Assembly (NCBI RefSeq): GCF_024166365.1
Contig: NC_064830.1
Coordinates: 91,814,968-91,878,967 of the forward strand
Reading direction: 5' to 3'
Source of the DNA: Elephas maximus indicus
Taxonomy: Eukaryota; Chordata; Mammalia; Proboscidea; Elephantidae
Length of the DNA stretch: 64,000 bases
Below are positions 10,298-25,200 of the stretch, piece by piece (the first letter of the stretch is position 1; each line of letters opens with the position of its first letter). The notes below the pieces were generated by a model. It had not been told where the DNA came from, did no database searches, and saw only the letters and a list, made by a program, of their open reading frames with translations. The position numbers and the translations under genes are program-made.

Positions 10298-13200
10298 TTA
10301 TTCCTCAAATAAGGTCACGGTGAAGTCTTCTTCTTCACCTCTACACTGTGACTGCTCTCTCAGCTCAGGCTCATGTCCAATATCTTCCAGGAGTTGCTCC
10401 AGGTCCAGGTCACTGGAAGCTTCATCTTCAGGAAGGACACTTCCAGCATCCCGAAGCAGTGGTTCCATGTACCCAGGACCTTCTTTCTCCACCATGGGGT
10501 GGACCTCACTAGGAGTGGGTGGGGCCAGGCCCTTGGGCACCATTCTAGCTTCTCTTTCTTTAGACAAGCTGGTTACCAAAGACTTGCTTTGGGGAGCTTT
10601 AAATTTTTTCTTAGAGCCTATATGAAAAGGTGACAAAATTGAGAGTCCTATTAAGTCAGTCTATCCTCATCTCTGCACAAGTGAAACTCCAAGATTCCTA
10701 TTTCCAAGGAACTTCTGGAAAATATGACCTAACTCAGTAAAAAGAATGTGGACTTTGGAGTCAGAAAGACCTGAATTCAAGCCATGGGTCAGCCATATGC
10801 TAGACATGGGTCTTGAAGAAATTTTAGACCCTTTGAGACTCAGTTTCCTTATCTCTAAAATGGCAAACAACCAGCCATAAATATTAAAAAAACTAAACGA
10901 AACATGCATGGAGGTACCTATGTAGCCCGTGGCAATACTCAAATGTTAGTTCCCTCCTCCCTACCATTCATCTGTGTCTGGAGTTAATCAAATCAATAAC
11001 TATTAAGTTTATAGTGTGTTCTGTGTACTACAGTCTGAGAAATGCTTTTTAATTTTTGTTCTTTCTTTAAAGTAATAAAAGCTACAGAAATGTTTTTTTA
11101 AAAAATGACCAAGGGATATGAACCTTGTTTTCCCCATAGTTTTTCCCAGGCCTTGATCCTTACTTGGTTGGTGAGGATCTGAATTCCCTTGGCCTTCTTT
11201 CCTTGCCATTATGAGCACAGGAGGAGCTGTGGATTCATCTCCCAGAGATCTCTTTGTCTTCTTTTGCAGGGTCCCAAATCGTCCATCTGCTAGGCCTGTA
11301 TTACCCCCCACCCCAACCATGGAGGAAATTTGTTTATTTTTCTCTAAAAGACAGCTTGGCAAGGGTCTATGGCCTCCCCACATTTAAGTCTCTGCCCTCA
11401 CCACATCTTCTTCTCATTCTCAATCTAGTCAGCATTTTCATCCCCTATTTTTTCCTGACTGTGCTTTTTTCCTGGATATTTCTCTCCTTATACTTCTCAG
11501 AGGCTGCCTTCTCCAGGAAGTCATCCTTCTTGGCTAAGAATTTAAAACATTCCATCTTCAACCTAAGATTTTACAATTCGATACCCAGAAAACCTACAGT
11601 TTCCCCAGATGACACTACCAGTTACATCTGCCTGTTATCTCCAGTTCTGGAACTGAGAGAATTGAGAGGGTCAGGCCACCTGCAGTCCCTTACACTCACT
11701 GCTTCTGCCCTGCCTGAACAGTGTACCTGGCCCACTCCCAGCTGGCTTGCTTACCTCTTGGTTTGGGTTTTTTTTTCTGTATTTTGGCTGGCTTGGGACC
11801 ATGCAAAGTTGGATCCTGAGAATAAGAGAGGAAATAAGAAAGTTAAAAATTAAGTCATATAATTTTAATAGAGTGGGATGCTACAAAAAGATGCCTGGAC
11901 TTAGAAGAGTCAAATTAGTTCTGTGAACCTGATACTGTTTAAGGCGATAGCAACAAAGAGGAAGGTATGTGATCATCTTCCCTTTACATTTAATAGTAGT
12001 CAATGCAAGGGTTTACACACAAGGGCAGCAAATAAAAACTAGGCCACAAGCATAGTAAAAATTAGTAAATTTAAAGATACACAGATAACATCATACTCAA
12101 CGGAGAAAGATGAGAGCTTTCCCCTTAAGATCAGGAACAAGACAAGGACGCCTACTGTTGCCACTGCTATTTAGTATGATACTGGAAGCTTGAGCTAGAG
12201 CAATTAAGTAAGGTAAAGAACTACAAGGTATCCAAATTGGGAAGGAAGAATAAAATTATCCCTTTTTGAAGATGACATGATCCTATATATAGATAATCCC
12301 AAAGAATCCACAAGAATACTACTAGAGTTAATAAATAAATTCAGCAAAGATCAACACCCAAAAATCAGTCAGGCTTCTATGCATCAGCAATGAGCAATCT
12401 GAAAAGGAAATTAAGGAAACAATTCCATTTACAATAAAAGAATAAAATACCTAGGAATAAATTTAACTAAGGAAGTGAAATATTTGTATACCGAAAACTA
12501 TAAAATATTACTGAAAGAAATGAAAGACCTAAATAAATGGAAGGGCATTCCGTGCTCATGAATCAAAAGACTCAATATTGTTAAGATGTCAACACTACCC
12601 AAAGCAATCTATAGATTCAATGTCATTCCCCTCAAAATCCCAACAGCCTTCTTTGCAAAAATGGGAAAGCCAACTCTCAAATTCATATGGAACAGCATGA
12701 GACCACAAATAGCCAAAGCAATCTTGCCAAACAACAACAAAGCAAGAGGATTCACACTTCCTAAATCCAAAACATATTACAAAGCTACAATAATCAAAAC
12801 AATCTGGTACTAGTACACTGACAGGCACATAGCCCAATGGAATAGAATTGACAGTTCAGAAACAAACCCACACATCTACAGTCAATTCATTTCTGATATG
12901 GGTACTAAGTCCATCCAATGGGTAAAGAGTAGTCTCTTTAATAAATGGTGCTGGGACACCTGGATTTCCACATGCAAAAGGTGAACCTGAACCCAGACCT
13001 CATACCATATACAAAAACTAATTCAAAGTGGATCAAAGACCTAAATGTAACAATGAAGTCATAAAACTCTTAGAAGAAAACACAGGGGTAATACTTCAGG
13101 ACCTAGTTTTTAACAGTGGGTTCATAGATATGACATCAAAAGCACATGCAACAAGCAGCCATCTAAGATGCATCAATTGGTCTCAAGCCACCTGGATCAA

Positions 13201-16200
13201 AGAAGAATGAAGAACACCAAGGACACAAGGTGATTACGAGCCCAAGAGACAAAAGGGCCACATGAACCAGAGACTACATCATCCTGAGACCAGAAGAACT
13301 AGATGGTGCCTGGCTACAACCGATGACTGCCCTGACAGGGAACACAATAGAGTACCCCTGAGGGAGCAGGAGAGCAGTGGGATGCAGACCCCAAATTCTC
13401 ATAAGACCGGACTTAATGGTCTGACTGAGACTGGAAGGACCCCAGTAGTCATGGCCCCCAGACCTTCTGTTGGCCCAGGACAGGAACCACTCCCAAAACC
13501 AACTCTTCAGACATGGATTGGTCTGGACAATGGGTTGGAGAGGGATTCTGGTGAGGAGTGAGCTTCTTGGATCAGGTGGACACTTGAGACTATGTTGGCA
13601 TCTCCTGCCTGGAGGGGAGATGAGAGGGTGGAGGAGGTTAGAAGCTGGCGAAAAGGACACGAAAAGAGAGAGTGGAGGGAGAGAGCAGGCTGTCTCATTA
13701 GGGGGAGAGTAATTGGGAGTGTGTAGCAAGGTGTATATGCATTTTTGTGTGAGAGCCTGACTTGATTTGTAAATTTTCACTTAAAGCACAATAAAAGTTA
13801 TTTAAAAAAAAAAAGCACATGCCACAAAAGATAAAATAGATAAATGGCACCTCATCAAAATTAAAAATTTCTGCTCATCAAAGAACTTTATCAACTAGGA
13901 GCCCAGTGGCACCATGGTTAAGTGCTCAGCTGCTAATGGAAAGATTGGCAGTTCAAACCCACTCAGTGGCTCCGTGGAGGAAGGCCTGGAGATCTGCTTC
14001 CATAAATATTACAACCGAGAAAACCCTATGGAGGAGTTCTGTCAATGGGGTCACTATGAGTCGAAAATAGACTTGACAGCACTAACAACAACAAAAGGTA
14101 ATCATAAAAGCTGAATCAGGAGAAGGTTGTAACAAACACCATCCTATATTAAAAAAAAAAAAAAAAGATTGGTACTTTAAGATTAGACAGGAAACTTAGG
14201 AGGCAGTGATTTTATTTTAATGGAGGAGAAACAATTCAGAAAAGGAAGATGAGAAGGACTGCACAACTTGAAGAGTTTATTCAATGTCACTGAATTGTTC
14301 ACGTAAAAATTGTCGAATTGGTTATGGTCTGCTGTGTGCATTCTCAACAGCAACAACATAAAATAAAATAAATTGCTTTTAAAAAAGGATTTTATCAGCA
14401 AAGTGAAGAGACAACCTAAAGCTTGGGGGTAAGTTTTTGGGAACCATATATCTCACAAGTGTTTAATATCCAAAATATGTATATGCTGTTGTTGTTGTTG
14501 TTGTTGTTAGGTACTGTCGTGTTAGTTCTGACTCATAGTGACCCTATGTACAGTAGAACAAAACACTGTCTGGTCCTGCGTCATCCTCACAATCACATTT
14601 CTAAGGAGCATTCTAGCTGTACTTCTTCCAAGACAGATTTGTTTGTTCTTCTGGAAGTCTATGGTATATTCAATATTCTTCGCCTACACCATAATTCAAA
14701 GGCATCGATTCTTCTTCAGTCTTCATTATTCATTGCCCAGCTTTCACATGCATATGAGGCGACTGAAAATACCAGCTTGGGTCAGGTGTACCTTAATCCT
14801 CAAAGTGACATCTTTGCTTTTTAACACTTTAAAGAGGACTTTTGCAGCATATCTGTCCAATACAATATGTTGTTTGATTTCTTGACTGCTGTTTCCATGT
14901 GGATACAAGTAAAATGAAATCCCTGACAACTTCAATATTTTCTGTTTATCATAGTGTTGCTTATTGGTCCAGTCGTGAGGATTTTTGTTTTCTTTATGTT
15001 GAGGTGTAATCCATACTGAAAGGTGTAGTCTTTGATCTTCATCAGCAAGTGCTTCAAGGCCTCTTGGCTTTCAGCAAGCAAGGTTGTGTCATTCGCATAT
15101 CACAGGTTGTTAATGAGCCTTCCTCCAATCCTGATGCCATGTTCTTCGTACATTCTAGCTTCTCAGATTATCTGCTCAGCATACAGATTGAATAAATACG
15201 GTGAAAGGATACAAACCTGAAGCACGCCTTTCCTGATTTTAAACCACTCAGTATCCCCTTGTTCTGTTCGAAGGACTGCCTCTTGATCTATGTAAAGGTT
15301 CCTCATGAGCACAATTAAGTGTTCTGGAATTCCCATTCTTCTCAATGTTACCCATAATTTGTCATGATCCACACAGTCAAATGCTTTTGCATAGTCAAAA
15401 AACACAGGTAAACATCTTTCTGGTATTCCCTGCTTTCAGCCAAGATCCATCTGACGTCAGCAATGAATGATATCCCTCGTGCCAAGTCCTCTTCTGAATC
15501 CAGCCTGAATTTCTGGCAGTTCCCTTCGATGCACTGCTACAACCGTTTTTTAATTATCTTCAGCAAAATTTTACTTGTGTGTGATATTTATGATAATTTC
15601 TCCATTCTGTTGGATCACCTTTCTTTGGAATGGGCACAAATATGCATCTCTTCCAGTTGATTGGCCAGGCAGCTGTCTTCCAAATTTCTTGGCATAGACA
15701 AGTGAGCGTTTTCAACATTGCATCCATTTATTGGAACATTGCAACTGGTATTCCATCAATTACTGGAGCCTTGTTTTTCACCAATGCCTTCAGCGCAGCT
15801 TGGACTGCTTCCGTCAAGACCATCGATCCTTGATCATATGCTACCTCCTGAAATCTCCATTCTTCTTCTTCTTCCATTGCCATCAAGTGGATTCTGACTC
15901 ATAGCGACCCTATAGGACAGAGGAGAACTGCCCCGTATGGTTTCCAAGGAGCAGCTGGTAGATTCGAACTTCTGACCTTTTGGTTAGCAGCCTGAGCTGT
16001 TAACTGCTTTGCCACCAAGGCTCCGAAATCTCCATTAAACCAAAAAAACCCATTACTGTCGAGTCGATTTTGACTCATAGCAACCCTATAGGACAGAGTA
16101 GAACTGCCGCATAGGGTTTCCAAGGAGCGGCTGGCGGATTCGAACTGCCAACCTTTTGGCTAGCAGTTCTACCTCTTAACCACTGCACCACCAGGGCCCT

Positions 16201-19200
16201 GAAATTTCCATTAGGGAGATGCAAATCAAAACTACAATGAGATATCATTTCATACCCACTAAAACGTCTAAGATTAGAAATTCAGAAAGTAACAGTTGTC
16301 GGTGATGCTGAGAAATCGGACCCCTCATCCATTGCTGGTGGGATTGTGAAATGGTACAACCACTGTTGAAAAAAGTTTAGCACTTCCTCAAAAAGTTAAA
16401 CATACAGTTCCCATATGATCTAGCAATTCCACTCCTGAGTATATACCCAAAAGAATTTAAAAAAGAAATGCAAACAGACACTTGTACACCAATATTCAAT
16501 GCAGCATTATCTGCAATAGCCAAAAGGTGGAAACAGCCTAAATGTTCATCAACAGATGAATGAATAAATAAAATGTGGTACATACATACAATTGAATATT
16601 ACTTAATCATAAAGAGAAATGAAGTCCTGATACATGTTACAACTTGGATGAAAACATTATGCTGAGTGAAATAAATCAGTCACAAAGGGACAAATATTGT
16701 ATGGTTTTGCTTACATCAAATATCTTATAAGCAAGAGTATAGAAACCAAAGTCTATCAGTAACCACTGGTAATTACCAAGGGCTGGTGAGAGGGAGGGGA
16801 AAAGAGGGACTCACTGCTCAGCGGACACAGAGCTTCTGTTAAGAGTGGTAGGGCAATTTGGAAGTGAGTAATGATGATAATGGTCAACCAACATGATAAA
16901 CATAACTAATGTCACTGAATTATACACATGAAGAACATTGAAAAGGCAAATGATTTGTTACATATTTACCACAATAAACATATTAAAAGATAATGTAAAA
17001 ATCTATATTTCATATGCTTGGAAGAGAGAAGCTGAGGAAACAAGTGAATAAATATCCTAAGTGGCCTCATAGGGAAAAAGGGAGAGTGAAGGGACGCAAC
17101 CTGCTAATCTCTGAAGTTGCTCCTTTAAGAACCAAAAAAAATACATTTAGAACTGAGATTATCATCAAGAAAGAAGTTTATAGAGATGTGAGAAATTAGA
17201 ACAATTGAGGAAGAGACCTGTAAGAGATAACACCAGTCAATCTGGGCTACCTTGAGACACGGACAGGATGAGTCCTTGGAAAATTAAATCTACATAACCA
17301 GATGCCCTATAGGAATCTCCTAAAAGGAAACCCCAAGATCTTTATTTAAACCAACAGTTAAGGTAAATCTTACTTTGTTTTCTTCCTCCTCTTCCATCTC
17401 TGACTCCACTTCCTCTTCTTTCTCCAAGCAGGAATCTGGGCTGTTAGGCGCAGAAAGCATTAAGTCTAGAACAGAAAAAAGAAGGTAAGGGTAAATAACT
17501 TATCCAATAAAACAGTAGGTGAATTAATGAAGCTGATCCCAGAGAATCAGTATTTTCACTCCACCCTTCATGTCAGTGGTATTTTCTTCATAAAACATGA
17601 TCCCAGATTATCATGGTTCCACCCTTTCAAAGTCCACCAGTATCCAACATGCACCCTCCCTCCCCACCCCCTTTTGTTTATTCTCTCCGTGCATTCATCC
17701 ATCCGAGATACTTGGTCAATGACATTCACAGAACGCCTCCTACAGAATCCAGAACTAGGCTGATACCGGTGGATATAAAACAAAGAAAAGCTTCAATTGC
17801 TGCCCTCAAGAAGGGATCCCTTCTCTCCCTCTCCACTCCTCACCCTGTAATGGTCATCCAGTTATCCTACCTTTTCCTTCCCCAGTACTGTCAAATCTGT
17901 TGTACCGGCTGCGGAAACCAAATAAGTTAACCCGCTCCTGTTGAAACCAAGAAACGAAAGCATCATCTACCTTGGGAAATGTAGTCCACTACACTCCCAA
18001 GGGTTATTTTTGTCCTGTCTTCTAGATTTTAATAATGAAGATTTTTATTTTCATTTTCTATACCATTTTCACTTGGAATTTCACGTTAGGCTTATCTGGA
18101 TTTTCATGGAGATTAGATAATTATAATATCTTTTTCCAATTTATTTCATTTATAATTCAATAAATAAGTGGGAAGGAGAAATTCAGTTTGTCATTTTCCA
18201 CCCTGCCCCATTCCCAAAGGCAGAGTTTGAGGGTAAAAACTGACTGTGCAGAAAACAGAGGTTAGGACTTAAGAGTATCTGAGACTCAGAGCTAAACAGG
18301 GAGGTAGAATGGTCCCTACCACAAGCTGTCTCTATCTGAGCTGACAGAGGGCCCCACTTGTCAAAAGGCAGGGAAAGGAATGGATGATTAAAGGAGTCAA
18401 GGGAATCTGGCCTGGGAAGAAAAGAGTAGTTCTAAGACTATAATGGGGAAGGACAACCTGGTTTTCTGCAGTGTGACATGTATGGTTTGTTTTGTGTTAC
18501 AAGTCCCAGAGAGGAAAGGGTATGTAGGTCTGAACACTCTCCCACCTGAATGCTGATCTGTTCTGCCGCTTGAGCCATCATTAGGGCTGCCCCCAGTTTC
18601 TGTCTGCAGTCCTTGTTCCTGCACTTTTTCTGAAATGGAAGATAAGAGTCAATGATAAATACTGACCTGAAGATTAAAGTCAGTAATAAAAATTAGGGAG
18701 GTGACCCCAGTACACTGCTACTCACCATACATTGTCTTTAACTACATTTATTTCCAGTTTCTGGTAATAATATGATACTCCCATTCTTAATCTTTTGGGG
18801 TCAGAAACATCCTCCCTGCAACAAACCTCTACCAATTCCTAGCAGTATTTTCAACCAATATTTTGGTATCCTCTCTAAAAGGAATCCCATGGAAATTTGA
18901 AAAGACAAGATGAAAGAAGTTCAAGTGATTTCGCTTTCAAGCTTCTCAGAAGATTGTTTAGATCCGGATGCCTGATATATCTACTGCCTGAGCTGCTGGG
19001 CCTCTGCTCATTTGTAACCCAAAGTGACTACTGGGAGGATACGTGATTTAGCTAATCCAGTGGTTCTCAGTGAGGGCAGGTTTGCTCCCTAGATGCATTT
19101 GGCAGTATTTGGAGATACTTCTTTTGGTTGTCACAATGTGGGCCCAAAATGTCAATAGTGCTGTGATTGAGAAACTGAGTTAACCTATGATCTCATTTCT

Positions 19201-22200
19201 GCCACACGGGCTTTGGCTAAAACCAGGGTTTTCAAGAAGGCTCCCTCTGTGCAGGCAGGGAAGGAGACTGAGAAAAAGCAATACCCTGCTGCAATCCCGG
19301 TAGAAAGAAGAGCCCCTCATGAATAACCTCACCCTTGGCACACTTGGTCAGACAGTGGACTTTCTCCCAACACAGCTTCCCCTGGGAGAAAATCAGGTAT
19401 AAAAAAAGGGAAGGTTTAGTTTTCAGGTTCCCTGTATCATGACTGATTCCGGAAGGTTGCTTACCACTCCAGCTAGCTCCAGGGACAGCTCCTGAAAGTT
19501 CTTTAGCATGTTGACTGGGATCCAAGCACGAGAAACTGTTTCTCCAAAAAATGTCACGTGGTACTTAGACTGAAATAAAAGATGGTTCTGTAAGGGCCTC
19601 CTGTCCTTCCCCGTGCTTTGGCCTTCTAGCCAGAAAAAGCAGGGGAAGAACTGAGAATTCACAGTGAAGGAGATACCTGGCCTCATCTGCTCCCTTAAGC
19701 CTGACTCACTGACCCTACCTCATTCCATTGTTCTTCCACTCTGACTTCAGGAATCATAGTCAAGGTATATTTATCAAAATCATAAATGTCCTAGTAATGA
19801 ACACTTAATTAGATACAAGTTTGTTTCTATGTGTGAATACTTATGTCTGTATTTGTTACTCTAGTTCAGTGTCTGTTTCTGCTTATGTCTGCGGGCTGTA
19901 TCTATGTTTGTAACTCTGTCCATCTGTTAGAATGGATTTGTTCGTTACTTTGGCCTGAGCACCTGCCTCCCCCGAACTTCTTGCTTCATAAGGGAGATGA
20001 ACTGTTAAGTGAGAGGAAACTCACCGGCAGAGAATCAAGATGAGAAGCAAAAAGAAAATATTCCCCCAGGTCAGGATCAGATTCTACCATGCCTGGCCAC
20101 CTGGAGAAGATGGATGGTGCATGGGAAGAAAGAGAAGGGGTTGAATGAGCAAAACAAAAACTCATCAATATATATGTACAGAAAAGGGCAATATGTTTTT
20201 CAAACAAAAGATCCCAAAGATAGACCCCCTCTCAGCCCTCTCCAGTGGCTGCTACCAAATGACTGAAATGACTTCCATGCACATACAAAAAAGCTAAGAA
20301 TCTTCCTAGTAAACATACCTCACCCTTCCACACCTTCCCTCAGTCCTGAGAACAAAATCTTCTGACTAGGGACAATTCCAAAGAAGAAACTGTCCTACCC
20401 TTCCTTGTTTTCTTTACTTTGTATGGCTCTCACATCCAATGTTAAAAAATGCCCTAAATCTACCCTCCCCTTTCTACCTACTGTCAGACTCTTGTTTATA
20501 TAGAGATACCACCTCCACCCTACAAACTCTAGAAAATATGCTCTTTCAAAGCCTCCAAGCTCAGTACTTTTATCTTCTCCCTCACCCCATGCTCTTTCTA
20601 AGACAAGTGCCATCCCCATTATAAACACTTTCCATTTCCTCCCCTTCCTCCTTGAATCTACCATTCCCAGGTTCATGAAGAATGCTCGGACTAGTTCATG
20701 GTGACCTACCAGGGGTAACCATATTGCTTGGCCCAGATGATGGATCCTGGGATGTAGGAGGCATAAGCCACATCACTCTCATGACCTGTCCAGGTCTCCT
20801 CAGGAATATCACAGCTATTATACTCCAAATCTGCCAAAAAAGAGATGGAATGAAGGGAAGAGAAGAGGCTCATCATGTGAAAATACAGATGAGGGCTGGG
20901 GGGAGGCAAGAGATGGGACCAAAAGAGCATCTGGGAGAAGGGCATGGAGGAGGAAGAATAAAGATCCAGAGGGAAAGTGCAGCTAGAGCCAAGAGAAGTA
21001 GAAGTGCTGCCTCCGTATACTCTATGGAAAGTGATTACAAACATCTGCTCTTATCGCACTCTGTCTGGCTCTGCTCCCCTCTAACTAACACCACGACAGT
21101 AACTTCTATGAGACTGCTTCCTCATCTATGAAATAATTGAGCTGGACTACATTGCCATAATCCTTTCTAATAAAGTTTCATTCTAGAATTCTAAGCTCAC
21201 TGGATCACTCTCATCTGCTTTCCCCCATATAGCCCATTACCCTCCCTATCCACCAGCCCAATGTCAATAATCTAATGAGGATCAACAGGGTCAGACCAGG
21301 GCTGAAGAAAATGGAATTCACTCAAAACATAAGTTTAAGATTCCAGGCCTTCCCCTATAACATAACTCTGCAGGATGTCTTCCTCCAGCTCACTGCACCC
21401 AGATTCATCTTGATATGATACGAAGACCCCTTCCTCTCTTCCAAGCACTACAAGGACCACTTGTGTGATAATGACACCTATGTCATATTTAATCTAAAGG
21501 ATACATGCAGAGAAAGAAAGGAGAAGAACAATAAAATCTGGAAGAAAAAAAATTTCCACTCCATTCTACCTGTATTCTGGTCACAGGACCAATTATCTGG
21601 AAGAGCAGAGGGGTCTATATTCCCATGCAGCCGCCTCCATTTCTCACAGTTTGGGGAAGAACACTGGACCCAGACTAGACATTGACCTGTGACAGGAAAA
21701 AACTGAAAGACTCAAAAATATGCTCTTCCTTCTATAATATAACTAAAATTAATATAAACCTCTGCCCACCAACAAATCACACAGGCCCAGAGACCTTAGA
21801 GATCAACTAGTCCAATCTCTGACTTAAAAATGGAAAACCAAGGCTCAGAGAAGATAATGGACTTGAAGAAAATCATCCATTGGTGACAGAGGTGGACTCA
21901 GGACCCAGGTTTCACATCCCAATGTTTCTCCTATACCAAGCTATCATCTCACCTCCCATCAAGGCACAAAGGAGTTTTTCTAGTACTGACAGTACTTTAA
22001 ATAAAAAGGTTGTCTGGCCTCTTTCCCCGTAGTACCTGGTTCTCTGTCACTTTCAAAAAGTTCTTTTAAAGGGCTAACCAGCATTTCTTTTGTATACAAC
22101 AACCAGAGTTCTTATCTAAATAACAACTGATTTACTTGTCACTAAATCATCAAGTTGTGGCTTTGGGGTCAACAGGCTCACCTTCTTCCAAAAGACCCAG

Positions 22201-25200
22201 GTCTAAGTCTGTCATTTCTCAATCAATTATTTACCCTCAGTCATTGCTCACAGGCTAAGCATTCTTTTTATCCGTTACCTTCCAAATCCCCACACTTCTC
22301 TGTATCCCCACATCCTCTAAGCTGATCCAGTGCCCCCACACAGCTTCCCTTCTCTCTTCCATCTCCAATTTTCAAGCCCACAGGGGTTTTCCAAACCATA
22401 GCCAAACTCACCAAAACCACCTCCCTCTCTTTTTTGCTGGTCCCTGATCTGAGAATGATTCTGAACTGTTTTCTTTGGTTGGTCTTTCTGTCTGTGCTCA
22501 TGTTCACCTCGGAATTTCTCCAGTTCTTCATTTCCTAGAAAGATAAGGCAAAAGGGTGGGGAGTTGAAAAAGAGAAACTGTATAGATAGTATAGGCCAGT
22601 GAAAGATGGAAGAAGAATCATAGCCTAATAGTTTCAAGCCTTCAGCTGGAAATTCTTGGCCTTCCCGCTATCCCTTACCCCAATTTCCCAGAGTACCCCA
22701 CTTTCCCGTCAGCCAAATGACAAAGTATACCTGATCATACTTACGAGCTTCCTTCTTTCTTTTGTTTAATGAGAGTTTATCGAATTTCTTCTCAGAAGGT
22801 GGGGGATCTGGCTGGCCTGGCTTAGATGCATTTATCTCACGGACAACTCCATTTTCCTGAGATGCTGAAATCTCTGGAGTATGAGGTACAATAAGCCTTT
22901 CTCTGAAAATAAGAGTTTTTGTGTGTGTTGTTGTTGTCGTTGTTTTTAATGCAAAGGTAGAAAGGAGAACTTTGCAGCACGCTTCTTCTGAAACAACTCA
23001 CGAGTAAAAGTTAGGGGAACAATAGAATCCTTGGCCCTCTAGAGCCTCCTGAGGTCATATTATCCATCTACTTGCCATTTACTTGCCTATTTTTCCCAAC
23101 TTAAACAGGCATGTTTCCAGAGCTAAGAGAAATCGATAGAGAGACAGACAGATAGACAGATCACTATTCACCAATGTTAAATCTACCCTGTGATCAACTC
23201 ACCTCATTGAGAAAAACTTACCCCTCAGCATTATCATTATCCACAGTCACAGAGGCAATCTCTGGTTCCTTGTCTGATTGGGTACATGCTATGGGCTGGG
23301 CACAGGCTGTTTCTGCCAAACCAAGGCCAGATCCTACCCCTCCCAAAACAAAATATTATAAGCAAAGAAACAATAAAAGAAAACAAATGCTCCATTATTT
23401 CCGAACTGTCTCTTTTACTAAAATGTCTCCCACCCTCTGGGAACCATGGTTTCGGGGGACATCTGGGCCAACTGGCATAACAAAATTTATTAAGAAAATG
23501 TTTTGCACCCCACTTTGGTGAGTGGCATCTGGAGTCTTAAAAGCATACGAGCAGCGATCTAAGATGCATCAATTAGTTCCAACCCATGTGGAGCAAAGAA
23601 GAATGAAGAACAGAACACCAAAGATACAAGGAAAATATTAGCCCAAGAGACAAAAGGGCCACATAAACCAGAGAATCCATCAGTCTGAGACCAGAAGAAC
23701 TAGATAGTGCCCAGCAATGACCACCCTGACAGGGAATACAACAGAGAGTCCCTGACAGCAGCAGAAAAGTGTGGTGCAGAACTCAAATGCACATAAAAAG
23801 ACCAGACTTAATGGTCTGACTGAACTAGAGGAACCCCAGAAGTCATGGCCCCCAGACTCTCTGTTAACCCAGAACTAAAAGCATTACTGAACCCAACTCC
23901 TCAGACAAAGATTAGACTTGACTATAAAACATAAAATAATACTCGTGAAGAGTACGTTTCTTAGTTCAAATAGATACATGAGGATAAATGGGCAGCTCCT
24001 GTTTGGAGGGGGGATAAGAAGGCAGAAAGGGATAGGAGCTGACTGAATGGACACAGGAAACCTGGGGTGGACAGGAGAGTGTGCTGTCACATTATAGGGA
24101 TTGCAACTAGGGTCACATAATATGTGTATAAATTTTTGTATGAGAAATTAACTGGAGCTGTAAACTTTTACCTAAAGCACAATAAATAAAAGAGAAAAAA
24201 AAATGCCTCCCACCCTTTGCCTGGAAAAACCCTTTGGCCTCTTGTCACAGACTAAATTCTCAGAAAAAATTACAAATCTGTATCTTTTTGCAAGCCTTTC
24301 CAGACTGATCTGCCTCATTCCAGGATAGTCAGGTAATGTTACTTTTATTTTGTATACATAATGGAAATTATATGTACTGCATTTTGTATCAATTGTTCCT
24401 CAAACTCCTGCCGGAGTACAAGTACACCTGAGAATGACTAAAAATGTCAGGCGATTCTCCTTAGCCTCAATGACTGTACAGAGAAGCCTCAGGGCCTACA
24501 CTATAGAGTTCTTTAAAAATCAATTCCCTGAGCATATGCTAAAATGGTACTGGAAACAGAAATATACAAAAGTAAATGGAGACTGAGTTCTTCAAATGTG
24601 GGAAACACAATTTATCATTTCTAAGGGGTTTGTAAACACATAGAAATGAATTTAAATTGCAGTTTAAAAATCTGGGTGAGACTATATTTAAATTCTGAAA
24701 TCAGTGTAATACAAACTTTTCTAAAAGTCTATACAGTCATGCATCGCTTAATGTCCACAATACATTCAGTGAAATGGGACATTGTGTGATTTGGACGTTG
24801 TGTAAACATCATATTATATACAGGCACTTCCCAGGTTATGAACCCGTAGTTATGAACCAATGCTGGTAAAGCCAATTATAATAAAAATCCAGGTACATAC
24901 AATGGTCATAATAACAAATGGGTGCTACTTTACGACATGCATCAAAACATTATTTTTAATGTATTATTATGTTAAAAATGTTATAGAGTATCTGGAGGTG
25001 TTTCTTTAGTGTTTTTTTATGCATAGAAAGGTACACTATATAACCTTATGGGACCACAGACATATATGGGGTCAGGTGTTGTCCAAACGGGTGTTCTGAA
25101 GCACATGACTGTATCCTTTATCTAAGGTGGTTTACCTATACTCCCACTGATAACAAGTTAAATTTTTTTCAATATTTCAAAGTTCCATGGAATATTTCCT

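Larger units (their letters stand above)
12045..17005 (+). mobile_element. One old L1 3' half broken into segments by later insertions (ZCWPW1 intron)
   Basis: L1 ORF2/3' sequence in order at about 12045-13149, 13811-13898, 14395-14480 and 16205-17005. It is interrupted by a younger L1 3' end (13150-13810), an AfroSINE (about 13900-14097) with 0.3 kb of unassigned AT-rich sequence, and an RTE copy plus two AfroSINEs (14482-16200). The interrupted L1 text continues across each break in the correct order. Confidence 0.8.

Noticed and set aside
13262-13780. Frames of 99 and 168 codons
   Set aside because: Lie entirely within an inserted L1 3' UTR.
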